Positions 1 through 5,215 of a DNA stretch of 7,366 bases are shown piece after piece (position 1 is the stretch's first letter; every line of letters starts with the position of its first letter). Below the pieces are notes generated by a model. That model was not told the DNA's origin and ran no database searches. It was given only the letters and a program-made list of their open reading frames with translations. The stretch is from NCBI GenBank assembly GCA_916720335.1, contig CAKAQU010000084.1, positions 1 through 7,366 of the forward strand, in the 5' to 3' direction. Source of the stretch: an uncultured Moraxella sp. (lineage in GTDB: Bacteria; Pseudomonadota; Gammaproteobacteria; Pseudomonadales; Moraxellaceae). The translations under genes were made by a program, and so were the position numbers.

Positions 1-112
1 CTTTTTCTATGCGTTTATCGCACCAAGTGCGGTCTTTTAATGAAGGGGCAAAGGCAAAAGGACGATATTTTGTATAATCAAAGGCGGTATTTTTTGGGAT
101 TGTGTGTGGCAT
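1..112 (-). CDS. leuA: 2-isopropylmalate synthase, N-terminal 37 codons (partial, runs off the left edge)
   Basis: The minus-strand frame from the ATG at 112-110 is open to the window edge and reads MPHTIPKNTAFDYTKYRPF and onward to DRTWCDKRIEK. The KYRPF block followed by DRTW and a charged IEK is the signature N-terminus of the long (type 2) alpha-isopropylmalate synthases, which condense acetyl-CoA with 2-oxoisovalerate in the first committed step of leucine synthesis. The catalytic HMGL-like barrel and C-terminal leucine-sensing domain lie outside the window. An AAGG Shine-Dalgarno at 120-123, 7 nt before the ATG, supports this start. The gene is divergent from an Lrp/AsnC regulator, which fits an amino-acid biosynthesis gene. 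Identity rests on a short stretch, so it is likely rather than certain. Confidence 0.72.
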   Translation of the reverse strand, partial: MPHTIPKNTAFDYTKYRPFAFAPSLKDRTWCDKRIEK

Positions 113-143
113 AAAGCTACCTTACTATTTTTAAATTTGGTTT

Positions 144-149
144 ATTATA
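144..149 (-). promoter_or_regulatory. Candidate -10 element of leuA
   Basis: On the minus strand this is a perfect TATAAT. It would place the transcription start near 137 and give a leader of about 25 nt before the leuA ATG at 112. No good -35 hexamer lies 16-18 bp upstream; the nearest TTGGTA (172-177) is 22 bp away. The promoter may therefore depend on an activator, or may simply be a chance TATAAT in very AT-rich DNA. Confidence 0.4.
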
Positions 150-160
150 AAGAAAAACAC

Positions 161-177
161 TTAGTATTTTTTACCAA
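161..177. promoter_or_regulatory. Imperfect dyad in the leuA/lrp divergent promoter, possible Lrp-family operator
   Basis: TTAGTA at 161-166 and TACCAA at 172-177 form a dyad with one mismatch around five T residues. It sits just upstream of the candidate leuA -10, over the expected -35 position. Lrp/AsnC proteins usually bind degenerate AT-rich dyads in the promoter of a divergent neighbour and of their own gene, so this is a plausible operator. The surrounding DNA is so AT-rich that a chance match is also possible. Confidence 0.3.
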
Positions 178-231
178 TTTTCATGCTATTTTTAAAATTT
201 TTTTTAATAATCCACTAATTTTTTAAGTTTT

Positions 232-237
232 TATAGT
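232..237 (+). promoter_or_regulatory. Weak candidate -10 for the Lrp/AsnC regulator gene
   Basis: TATAGT lies about 37 bp upstream of the regulator ATG at 274, with TAAAAT overlapping it at 237-242 as an alternative. No recognisable -35 accompanies either. A transcription start near 244 would leave a leader of about 30 nt. Confidence 0.22.
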
Positions 238-273
238 AAAATTCACTCAATTTTATCGCCTATATGAATTTAC

Positions 274-732
274 ATGACCCATCTTGATACCATTGACCAA
301 AAAATTTTACGATTGTTATCCAAAAATGCTCGATTATCCATTGCCGAGATTGCCGAAATGGTCAATTTATCAGCAACACCCGTCATTCGACGCATTAAAC
401 GTTTGGAAGACACGAGAGTGATTACAGGTTATCACGCCCACACTTCACCAGAAGCCTTAGGATGTAGTTTAGCGATTTTTGTAGCAGTCAGTATGGATAA
501 ACACACCAAAGAACGTTTTTGTGAATTTGAGGAAGAAATTGCTAAATTTGATGAGGTTATCAATTGCAGTATTGTTACTGGACGTAGTGAAGATTATTTA
601 TTGAAGGTGGTAGTAAAAGACATGCGTCATTATGAAGATTTTTTATTAAATAAACTTAGTAAGATTGATGGAGTCAGTCAGCTTCATACCAGCTTTGAAC
701 TTAGAGAAGTATTTAGCCGTGCGGCACTTTAG
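274..732 (+). CDS. Lrp/AsnC-family transcriptional regulator
   Basis: This 152-residue protein has the standard two-part Lrp/AsnC build. An N-terminal winged helix-turn-helix (about residues 5-55, recognition part SATPVIRRIKRLE) begins with the family's typical LDTIDQKILRLL helix. A C-terminal RAM domain (about 67-142) follows, carrying the effector-loop signature GRSEDYLLKV at 103-112 and the closing HTSFELREV strand. Such proteins form octameric or dimeric assemblies that bend DNA in response to an amino acid. The length equals AsnC and is slightly below E. coli Lrp (164). Divergent placement from leuA makes leuA regulation and self-regulation the leading guess; the effector cannot be read from sequence. 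There is no clear Shine-Dalgarno before the ATG. The only nearby upstream ATG (264) is out of frame, so 274 is the start. Confidence 0.9.
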   Translation: MTHLDTIDQKILRLLSKNARLSIAEIAEMVNLSATPVIRRIKRLEDTRVITGYHAHTSPEALGCSLAIFVAVSMDKHTKERFCEFEEEIAKFDEVINCSIVTGRSEDYLLKVVVKDMRHYEDFLLNKLSKIDGVSQLHTSFELREVFSRAAL

Positions 733-778
733 CCTATTTTAAATCAATGACAACTAAAGTGCCCAGCTAGGTTTTTTT
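723..778 (+). terminator. Probable terminator of the Lrp/AsnC gene, overlapping its stop codon
   Basis: GGCACTTTAG at 723-732 is perfectly repeated in inverse as CTAAAGTGCC at 754-763, giving a 10-bp stem with a 21-nt loop. Seven T residues follow at 772-778. The left arm includes the last two codons and the TAG stop. The 8-nt gap between stem and T-tract is longer than in a classic intrinsic terminator. On the opposite strand the same stem lies just after the Mop gene but has no T-tract, so it could only weakly serve the convergent molybdenum operon. Confidence 0.45.
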
Positions 779-781
779 ATC

Positions 782-1213
782 TTATGATTTAGCTTTTACA
801 CCCAAAACCACATTAGACGCTTTGATTGACGCAGTAACAGCACTGCCAACTTCTAATTTTAAATTTTGGCGACTATAAGCAGTAATGATTGCGACAATCA
901 CAGTGCCATTTTCGGTTTTAACATGAACTTCTGAATTGACCGCACCATCAACGATTTTTTCCACAACGCCCGATAGCTGGTTGCAAGATGATAAAATCAA
1001 TTCATTACCTACAGACAACATAACAGCAGGCGCTTTAAAAATTGCCACAACCTCACGACCAACAGTTAAGCCCAAACGTTCGGTGCTGTTATGAGTAATA
1101 ACGGCGGTTAATTTATCACCACTAGTAAGAGTTAAATGAATAACATCATTTACTGCCCCTGTTTGAATTTCATTTACAGTTGCAATAAGCTGGTTTCTAG
1201 CACTAATTGACAT
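782..1213 (-). CDS. Tandem Mop-domain molybdate-binding protein (molbindin, ModG-like)
   Basis: The 143-residue protein is two head-to-tail copies of the Mop (TOBE-type) domain. Copy 1 (about 3-68) has SARNQL, GAVNDVIHL and FKAPAVMLSV; copy 2 (about 74-139) has SSCNQLSG, GAVNSEVHV and IKASNVVLGV. No helix-turn-helix or ATPase part is present, so it is neither ModE nor ModC. Size and layout match the cytoplasmic di-Mop protein ModG, which assembles into trimers that bind several molybdate or tungstate ions; storage or buffering is inferred. The reading frame can extend to a TTG at 1225, but the ATG at 1213 is preferred because GGAG sits 6 nt upstream and SARNQL-type Mop proteins begin at this point. 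It is the last gene of the moa operon, 36 bp after moaE. Confidence 0.85.
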   Translation of the reverse strand: MSISARNQLIATVNEIQTGAVNDVIHLTLTSGDKLTAVITHNSTERLGLTVGREVVAIFKAPAVMLSVGNELILSSCNQLSGVVEKIVDGAVNSEVHVKTENGTVIVAIITAYSRQNLKLEVGSAVTASIKASNVVLGVKAKS

Positions 1214-1219
1214 AAAAAT

Positions 1220-1223
1220 CTCC
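1220..1223 (-). promoter_or_regulatory. Ribosome binding site that fixes the Mop gene start at 1213
   Basis: GGAG on the minus strand lies 6 nt before the ATG at 1213. It overlaps the in-frame TTG at 1225-1223, so the longer reading would use part of this site as its start codon. Confidence 0.65.
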
Positions 1224-1249
1224 AAAATAAGACTATTAATAAAATGGCA

Positions 1250-1741
1250 TTAGCCGTTGTTAGATAGCCATAAACTATTATCGCTATCAGTATAAAATTC
1301 TTGTTTCCAAACTGGAATGGACGCTTTGATTTCATCAAGCAACCATTGACATGCCAAAAATGCGGCCGTGCGATGGGCAGAACTTACGCCAATCCAAACC
1401 GCCATATCGCCGATTTCAAGCTCACCGATTCGATGAATGGCTACTGCATGGGTGATATCAAACCGTTTTTTGGCTTCTGCTATTAACTTTGCTCCTTGAT
1501 TTAACGCAAGTTTTTCATAACCATAGTATGTTAAACATGAAACAGGTCGTTTGTTGTTATGATTTCTAACCAAGCCCTCAAAACTCACCAACGCTCCAGC
1601 TTGATTGTCCAAAATCATTGCTTTTAGTCTATCACTATTAATTTTTTTATCCAAAAGAGCAAAACCGCTTTCGGACGCTACGGCATACACTATATCTTCT
1701 GGTAGGCTAATCGTTAAAGATTTATCATGCACTGTTTTCAC
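1250..1741 (-). CDS. moaE: Molybdopterin synthase catalytic (large) subunit MoaE
   Basis: MoaE pairs with MoaD and transfers two sulfurs to cyclic pyranopterin monophosphate to make molybdopterin. Family marks are VRNHN (58-62, with the conserved Arg), IHRIGEL (102-108), SSAHR (120-124) and the active-site lysines K139 and K146 in PVWKQE, spaced as K119 and K126 of E. coli MoaE. The protein has about 20 extra N-terminal residues compared with E. coli. There is no ATG until residue 42, so the start is non-ATG. TTG at 1747 overlaps the moaD stop as TTGA, and GTG at 1741 starts 2 nt after that stop. I chose GTG because the G-run at 1748-1753 lies 6 nt before it; a further GTG at 1732 is possible. 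Translational coupling to moaD is likely. Confidence 0.93.
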   Translation of the reverse strand: MKTVHDKSLTISLPEDIVYAVASESGFALLDKKINSDRLKAMILDNQAGALVSFEGLVRNHNNKRPVSCLTYYGYEKLALNQGAKLIAEAKKRFDITHAVAIHRIGELEIGDMAVWIGVSSAHRTAAFLACQWLLDEIKASIPVWKQEFYTDSDNSLWLSNNG

Positions 1742-1743
1742 AA

Positions 1744-1992
1744 TCAACCCCCCGCCACAGGTGGGATAAAAGCAACCACATCACCTGTTGCAATTTTTTG
1801 ATTCCAATCACTAAACTCATGATTGACCGCAACAGATAATTTATCTTGGGTCAATTCAAATTGATATTTATCTGACAGCAATTGGTATAATGTAGATAAA
1901 TCTGTGGTTTGCACTGTCATTATCTCTTCATCTATTTTCGCCTTTTGAGCAAGACTTGCAAAATATAAAACGGTAATCTTAATCTCGTTCAT
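1744..1992 (-). CDS. moaD: Molybdopterin synthase sulfur-carrier (small) subunit MoaD
   Basis: This 82-residue ubiquitin-fold protein ends in PPVAGG. The C-terminal Gly-Gly is the residue pair that is adenylated and converted to a thiocarboxylate before donating sulfur inside MoaE. The VLYFASLAQ start, SVAVNHE block and GDVVAFIPP strand match MoaD, and length is nearly that of E. coli (81). The activating enzyme MoeB is not in the window. The ATG at 1992 lies inside the end of moaC (14-bp overlap), and the stop touches the moaE start, so moaC, moaD and moaE form a coupled block. A G-run (2004-2008) lies about 11 nt before the ATG, slightly far for a ribosome site. Confidence 0.95.
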   Translation of the reverse strand: MNEIKITVLYFASLAQKAKIDEEIMTVQTTDLSTLYQLLSDKYQFELTQDKLSVAVNHEFSDWNQKIATGDVVAFIPPVAGG

Positions 1993-2470
1993 AATCTGAT
2001 TTTCCCCCTGTTTTATTTATCAAACAGATATCAGTAATGCAGATATCATGGCTTAATGCTTTGGTCATATCGTAAATGGTTAAACACGCCACAGACACAG
2101 CGGTTAAGGCTTCCATTTCAACACCTGTTTTGTGAGTTACTTTAGCAGTAGCAATCACTTGAATGCTGCATTCATCATCTAAATATTCAAATGACATTTT
2201 AATGGCATCTAAGGGTAACAAGTGACAAAGCGGAATTAATTCATGAGTTTTTTTACCCGCCATAATTCCTGCGATATGAGCGGTTTGCGTAATACTGCCC
2301 TTTTTGGTTATGCCGTCATTTTGGCGAATAATTTGATAAATTTCTTTTGGAAACACCACTTTAGCAGATGCATTGGCGGTGCGTTTTGTGGCTACTTTAT
2401 CACCCACATCCACCATCTTAATATCCCCATTATTATCTAAATGGGTCAGCATCTTTTCTGATTTTAACAT
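1979..2470 (-). CDS. moaC: Cyclic pyranopterin monophosphate synthase MoaC
   Basis: MoaC turns the MoaA product (3',8-cyclo-7,8-dihydro-GTP) into cyclic pyranopterin monophosphate. The 163 residues align with E. coli MoaC at a constant shift of six: K57, LIPLCH with H83, GVEMEALTA with E118 and E120, YDMTKA with D134 and K137, and NKTGGKSD with K153. All recognised active-site positions are therefore present. Two starts are possible. ATG 2470 has AAGAG about 7 nt upstream and overlaps mobA by 38 bp; ATG 2452 (residue 7) matches the E. coli N-terminus better and overlaps by 20 bp. I kept 2470 for its ribosome site. Either way translation is probably coupled to mobA. Confidence 0.95.
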   Translation of the reverse strand: MLKSEKMLTHLDNNGDIKMVDVGDKVATKRTANASAKVVFPKEIYQIIRQNDGITKKGSITQTAHIAGIMAGKKTHELIPLCHLLPLDAIKMSFEYLDDECSIQVIATAKVTHKTGVEMEALTAVSVACLTIYDMTKALSHDICITDICLINKTGGKSDYERD

Positions 2471-3134
2471 AAATTTCTCTTAGTTTTATTAATTTATCTT
2501 TATTGGCAAAATTAATTAAAGCCTGGTTATATTCATCTTGGGTGTTAAAGTTTGTTAATCCTCGAAAACAGTCCGGTAATAACACTTTTTTGTGATAAAT
2601 TTTGGATAAAAACCTCATGACTGATAATTGATTATTTTTCAATTCATGAATTAATTCGTCTTTTAAATTGCACGCATACACGCCTAATAAAGGGTAATCT
2701 TTATCATCATAAAGATAAATTGCTTGATACGGTTTATCCATATTTTTGACAAACATATCTGCAATCTGATTTATCGCAATTAAACTATCACAACTAATGA
2801 CCAAAATATATTTATTTTGAACATCAAAAGAATCAAATAAAACTTTTAGTAGCCCTGCTATTGCCGACAATGCGCCAGAACCTTTGCCGCATTCATCTGG
2901 TTTGATGTAATCAGAAACCAAAATTGCATCTGGTAGAATTTCACCAAAACCTTTTTGGTTATCAGCAATAAAAACAGGAATGTTTAATTTTTTGGCACAA
3001 TGATAATGAAATTCCAACAAGGTCTGGTTATTATCCACTCTTAATAAAGCCTTTGGGGTTCCCATACGACTGGACTGCCCACCTGCCAAAATTAGCACGC
3101 CCGCCAACACATCTGAGATTTGCTTTGTCATCAT
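2433..3134 (-). CDS. mobA: Molybdenum cofactor guanylyltransferase, MobA family
   Basis: The protein (233 residues) opens with the nucleotidyltransferase signature LAGGQSSRMGTPKAL (16-30, with R23 and K28) and has the metal-binding SCDS at 114-117 (D116). This fits MobA, which attaches GMP to molybdopterin to give the bis-MGD cofactor of DMSO-reductase-family enzymes such as nitrate reductase. The NFNTQDEY block near residues 194-201 matches the end of E. coli MobA (194 residues). About 30 lysine-rich residues follow, the last of them encoded in the overlap with moaC. The usual GPLAG loop reads SGALSAIAG, and CDxP lacks the proline, so this is a divergent member; a cytidylyltransferase (MocA-like) cannot be fully excluded. 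It starts at ATG 3134 with a second ATG next to it and no clear ribosome site, 26 bp after moaB. Confidence 0.85.
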   Translation of the reverse strand: MMTKQISDVLAGVLILAGGQSSRMGTPKALLRVDNNQTLLEFHYHCAKKLNIPVFIADNQKGFGEILPDAILVSDYIKPDECGKGSGALSAIAGLLKVLFDSFDVQNKYILVISCDSLIAINQIADMFVKNMDKPYQAIYLYDDKDYPLLGVYACNLKDELIHELKNNQLSVMRFLSKIYHKKVLLPDCFRGLTNFNTQDEYNQALINFANKDKLIKLREIYVKIRKDADPFR

Positions 3135-3160
3135 ACAATAAAGTTCAATTCAGCCACAAA

Positions 3161-3679
3161 TCAGTTTTTTCTTAGTAGATGTGGAACAAAGTTACAAGGA
3201 CGAATGCGATTATCCAGCTGTTCTTTTAAAATTTTTTCCCAACCCATACGGCATGCCGAGGTTGAACCGGGCAAACAAAAAATCGCAGTTTGATTTGCCA
3301 TACCTGCAATCGCTCGCGACTGTAATGTTGCCATGCCAATTTCATCTTTGGATAATAGACGGAACATTTCGCCAAAACCATCAATGGATTTATCAAATAA
3401 AACATTTACCGCTTCAGGCATGTTATCGCGTCCATAAAAACCCGTTCCACCAGTACTAATAACAACTTGAATGTTTTTATCCGCAATAAAACGACTCACC
3501 ACTGCACGAATTTCATAAACATCATCAGTAATCAATACTCTATCAGATAACCGATGACCTTCAGCAACAATACTATCAGCCAAATACTGCCCTGAGGTAT
3601 CTTCAGCCAAAGTGCGCGTATCCGATACTGTTAAGATAGCAATATTTAAAGGTATAAAAAGCTTTTCAGGTTTCTTCAT
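3161..3679 (-). CDS. moaB: Molybdenum cofactor biosynthesis protein MoaB (MoaB/MogA family)
   Basis: This 172-residue protein has the MoaB/MogA fold marks: NIAILTVSDTR near the N-terminus, EDTSG (26-30), TGGTG (76-80) followed by GRD (83-85), GFGEMFR (101-107) and LPGST (136-140). The match to E. coli MoaB runs from IPLNIAIL to the RPCNF.PHL end. In organisms without MogA, MoaB adenylates molybdopterin ahead of molybdenum insertion; that role is inferred here because no mogA or moeA is visible. The frame is open upstream to a TTG at 3703, but the ATG at 3679 gives the family's normal length (E. coli 170), so the extra eight residues are rejected. The gene begins 42 bp after the moaA stop. Confidence 0.92.
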   Translation of the reverse strand: MKKPEKLFIPLNIAILTVSDTRTLAEDTSGQYLADSIVAEGHRLSDRVLITDDVYEIRAVVSRFIADKNIQVVISTGGTGFYGRDNMPEAVNVLFDKSIDGFGEMFRLLSKDEIGMATLQSRAIAGMANQTAIFCLPGSTSACRMGWEKILKEQLDNRIRPCNFVPHLLRKN

Positions 3680-3721
3680 GATAAAATTCCAAACAAACAA
3701 CAAAAGTATTGATTAAACAAT

Positions 3722-4774
3722 CTAACCGCCAATCAGTGATAAATTATTCATCAAACCACTGTTGTTATTGTTTAAATGATGGTGTTCTGGTTTGATTGGC
3801 ATTAATGAGGACAATGTTTGTTTTAACCCTTGTATATCTTGATGAGTTAAATGGGGGCGAATGTCATAATTTTGACTATCAAACAAGCATAGATGCACTT
3901 TACCAAGGCTACTGACTCGCAAACGATTGCAGCTATCACAAAAGTATTTAGCATAAGGCTCAATAATGCCAACACTGCCTAAATAATCAGGGTGCGTATA
4001 TTCAATGGCAGGTCCACTATCGTTTTGTTTTGGTTTAGGTTGCCAGCCTTGATTGGTAAGATACTCTTTAATTAAGCGACCGCTTTGATGTTGAGCAAAA
4101 AACAGCTGGTTGTTATCACTGGTTTGCATAAATTCAATAAAACGGTAAGTAACTGGACGATTTTTTACAAATGCCAATGCACTCATTAGGTTGTGATATG
4201 CGGTTTCTTGGGTTAAAATGCCATTCATTTTAACACGAATATCGGTTGTTTCAAGAACTTTGTCCACATCTTTTAGCAACTGTGGCAAAATATCAAAACC
4301 TGTCATACGTTTAAATACATCTGCATCAAAACTATCGACACTTAAATTTATTTGATTTAGTTTTGCTTCTTGCCAAGCGGATATATGTTTTGCTAATTTA
4401 TACCCATTGGTACTTACCGCTACTGTTTTAATACCTGTTTGTGATTTTGCTAACTTAATAATCTCTGATAAATCACGACGCACAGTTGGTTCACCACCTG
4501 TTAAGCGAATTTTAGTTGTACCAAGACTTGCAAATCCTAAAAACAGTGTATTGATTTCTGATAAAGTTAACTCATCGTCTGGTCTTTTGCCCTGATAACC
4601 ATTTGGCAAACAATAAGAGCAACGAAAATTGCAAAAATCCGTTACTGAAAACCGCAGATAAGTCAGCCTTCTTAAGAATCCGTCCGTTAAAGTGTGTGAT
4701 TGTGTTGAAAATTGGCTATGACCTGCACTGCCATCAAAGGCTTTGGCATGGATATGTGGGACGGATATTTTCAT
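3722..4774 (-). CDS. moaA: GTP 3',8-cyclase MoaA (radical SAM enzyme)
   Basis: MoaA uses S-adenosylmethionine to rearrange GTP to 3',8-cyclo-7,8-dihydro-GTP, the first step of molybdenum-cofactor synthesis. All catalytic parts are visible in the 350 residues: the radical SAM CxxxCxxC (C48, C52, C55), the GGEP SAM motif (93-96), the second iron-sulfur cluster set CxxC-x13-C (C279, C282, C296) that holds the substrate, and the C-terminal Gly-Gly (LIGG) needed for activity. Length is slightly above E. coli (329) because about 20 residues precede the conserved DGF.RR.TYLR.SVTD segment. It heads the seven-gene operon. The ribosome site before ATG 4774 is weak. Four consecutive Asn (335-338) lie in the loop before the tail. 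Confidence 0.96.
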   Translation of the reverse strand: MKISVPHIHAKAFDGSAGHSQFSTQSHTLTDGFLRRLTYLRFSVTDFCNFRCSYCLPNGYQGKRPDDELTLSEINTLFLGFASLGTTKIRLTGGEPTVRRDLSEIIKLAKSQTGIKTVAVSTNGYKLAKHISAWQEAKLNQINLSVDSFDADVFKRMTGFDILPQLLKDVDKVLETTDIRVKMNGILTQETAYHNLMSALAFVKNRPVTYRFIEFMQTSDNNQLFFAQHQSGRLIKEYLTNQGWQPKPKQNDSGPAIEYTHPDYLGSVGIIEPYAKYFCDSCNRLRVSSLGKVHLCLFDSQNYDIRPHLTHQDIQGLKQTLSSLMPIKPEHHHLNNNNSGLMNNLSLIGG

Positions 4775-4802
4775 GAGATACTCTATAAGGTTGCCTCAAA
4801 AA

Positions 4803-4816
4803 TTGCAATATTGCAA
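4803..4816. promoter_or_regulatory. Perfect 14-bp palindrome at the predicted moaA transcription start
   Basis: TTGCAATATTGCAA is fully self-complementary. It begins 4 bp downstream of the candidate moaA -10, so it would cover the transcription start, a usual place for a repressor. The outer TTG and CAA triplets at 14-bp length recall an FNR-type site (TTGAT-N4-ATCAA), but the inner CA/TG differ. It does not resemble a ModE operator. The binding protein is unknown. Confidence 0.45.
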
Positions 4817-4820
4817 CTTT

Positions 4821-4826
4821 AGCATA
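4821..4826 (-). promoter_or_regulatory. Candidate -10 element of the moa operon
   Basis: On the minus strand this reads TATGCT, followed by AAAG, which puts the transcription start near 4814 and leaves a leader of about 40 nt before moaA. No -35 hexamer is found at 16-18 bp (the position reads GGAGAG), which suggests activator dependence if the element is real. The leader is too short to hold a molybdenum-cofactor riboswitch of the kind found before E. coli moaA. Confidence 0.4.
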
Positions 4827-4875
4827 TTTTTAAAACCAAACCACTCTCCCAAAGTGTGTTTTTCATACATCAAAT

Positions 4876-4892
4876 ACTACTTTTGAAGTAGT
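4876..4892. promoter_or_regulatory. 17-bp dyad upstream of the moa promoter, possible activator site
   Basis: ACTACTT (4876-4882) and AAGTAGT (4886-4892) are perfect inverted repeats around TTG. The centre is about 70 bp upstream of the predicted moaA start, a typical activator position. Read on the minus strand, TACTTCA-AA-AGTAGTA (4890-4875) also matches the NarL/NarP 7-2-7 pattern (TACYYMT-N2-AKRRGTA) at six of seven bases in each half, but its axis is offset from that of the perfect dyad. The NarL reading is a hypothesis only. Confidence 0.35.
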
Positions 4893-5084
4893 CAATGCCA
4901 AATGATAGTTTCTTAAATTGTTAAAATTTGCATAAATTAATTGAAAAATTTCATCATATTTTTTTTAAAAACTCTTGACAAGGCTCAAAGCTAAACAGCA
5001 CCTAAGCTGTGCCAGTAAGTCTAAAAATATAAAGCGTAAAATCACAATTTATCAAAAAAAACAAGGCTAGTAAAATAAAAAAAA

Positions 5085-5100
5085 TTAGGCTATATTGTGC
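5085..5100. promoter_or_regulatory. NrdR box 1 (upstream, degenerate left half) of nrdA
   Basis: TTAGGCTATATTGTGC matches the NrdR box consensus (acaCwAtATaTwGtgt) at 7 of 8 bases in the right half, but poorly in the left half. Its value comes from lying exactly 31 bp, start to start, before the much better second box, the normal three-turn spacing of NrdR box pairs. TATATT within it (5091-5096) could also serve as a -10. Confidence 0.6.
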
Positions 5101-5115
5101 CGCGTTTCAAAATAC

Positions 5116-5131
5116 ACACTAGATATAGTGA
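5116..5131. promoter_or_regulatory. NrdR box 2 of nrdA
   Basis: ACACTAGATATAGTGA matches the 16-bp NrdR box consensus at 14 positions. NrdR is the ATP/dATP-sensing zinc-finger and ATP-cone repressor of ribonucleotide reductase genes, and its boxes come in pairs that overlap the promoter. The site lies 97 bp before the nrdA ATG, so it marks the promoter zone even though I cannot fix a -35/-10 pair. Confidence 0.78.
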
Positions 5132-5165
5132 ATTTTTGTATCATTAACACGTAATAACAATATGC

Positions 5166-5184
5166 AATAACTATTTGAGTTATT
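5166..5184 (+). other. Short AT-rich hairpin in the nrdA leader
   Basis: AATAACT (5166-5172) and AGTTATT (5178-5184) form a 7-bp stem with a 5-nt loop, followed by a T-rich stretch. It could be a weak leader hairpin or a protein-binding dyad. The stem is too AT-rich to be a confident attenuator. Confidence 0.25.
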
Positions 5185-5215
5185 TATTATTTTGTGCTTT
5201 GACTGTTTAAAATTT

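Noticed and set aside
25..33. Pasteurellaceae origin based on the uptake word AAGTGCGGT
   Set aside because: The bases encode the conserved Asp-Arg-Thr of LeuA, and this type of LeuA is not the short form usual in Pasteurellaceae, so one hit is not evidence for that family.
1214..1225. Longer Mop-gene start at TTG 1225
   Set aside because: That TTG overlaps the GGAG ribosome site of the ATG at 1213, and the extra four residues are not part of the Mop fold.
1301..1486. Plus-strand reading frame of 61 codons inside moaE
   Set aside because: It lies opposite highly conserved moaE codons, resembles no protein family I recognise and has no ribosome site. The same applies to plus-strand frames at 2243-2440, 3181-3459 and 4407-4595.
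3680..3703. Longer moaB start at TTG 3703
   Set aside because: It adds eight residues with no family match. ATG 3679 gives the normal MoaB length and N-terminus.
4803..4816. ModE operator
   Set aside because: ModE sites are longer, with TATATA-type half sites separated by 6-7 bp. The TTGCAATATTGCAA palindrome does not match.
4975..4980. TTGACA as a -35 for nrdA
   Set aside because: No -10 lies at 15-19 bp, and the position is over 100 bp upstream of the NrdR boxes that normally mark the promoter.
4775..5020. Molybdenum-cofactor riboswitch before moaA
   Set aside because: E. coli moaA has one, so I looked. The predicted leader is only about 40 nt, and the upstream DNA is AT-rich without a multi-helix fold, so there is no support.
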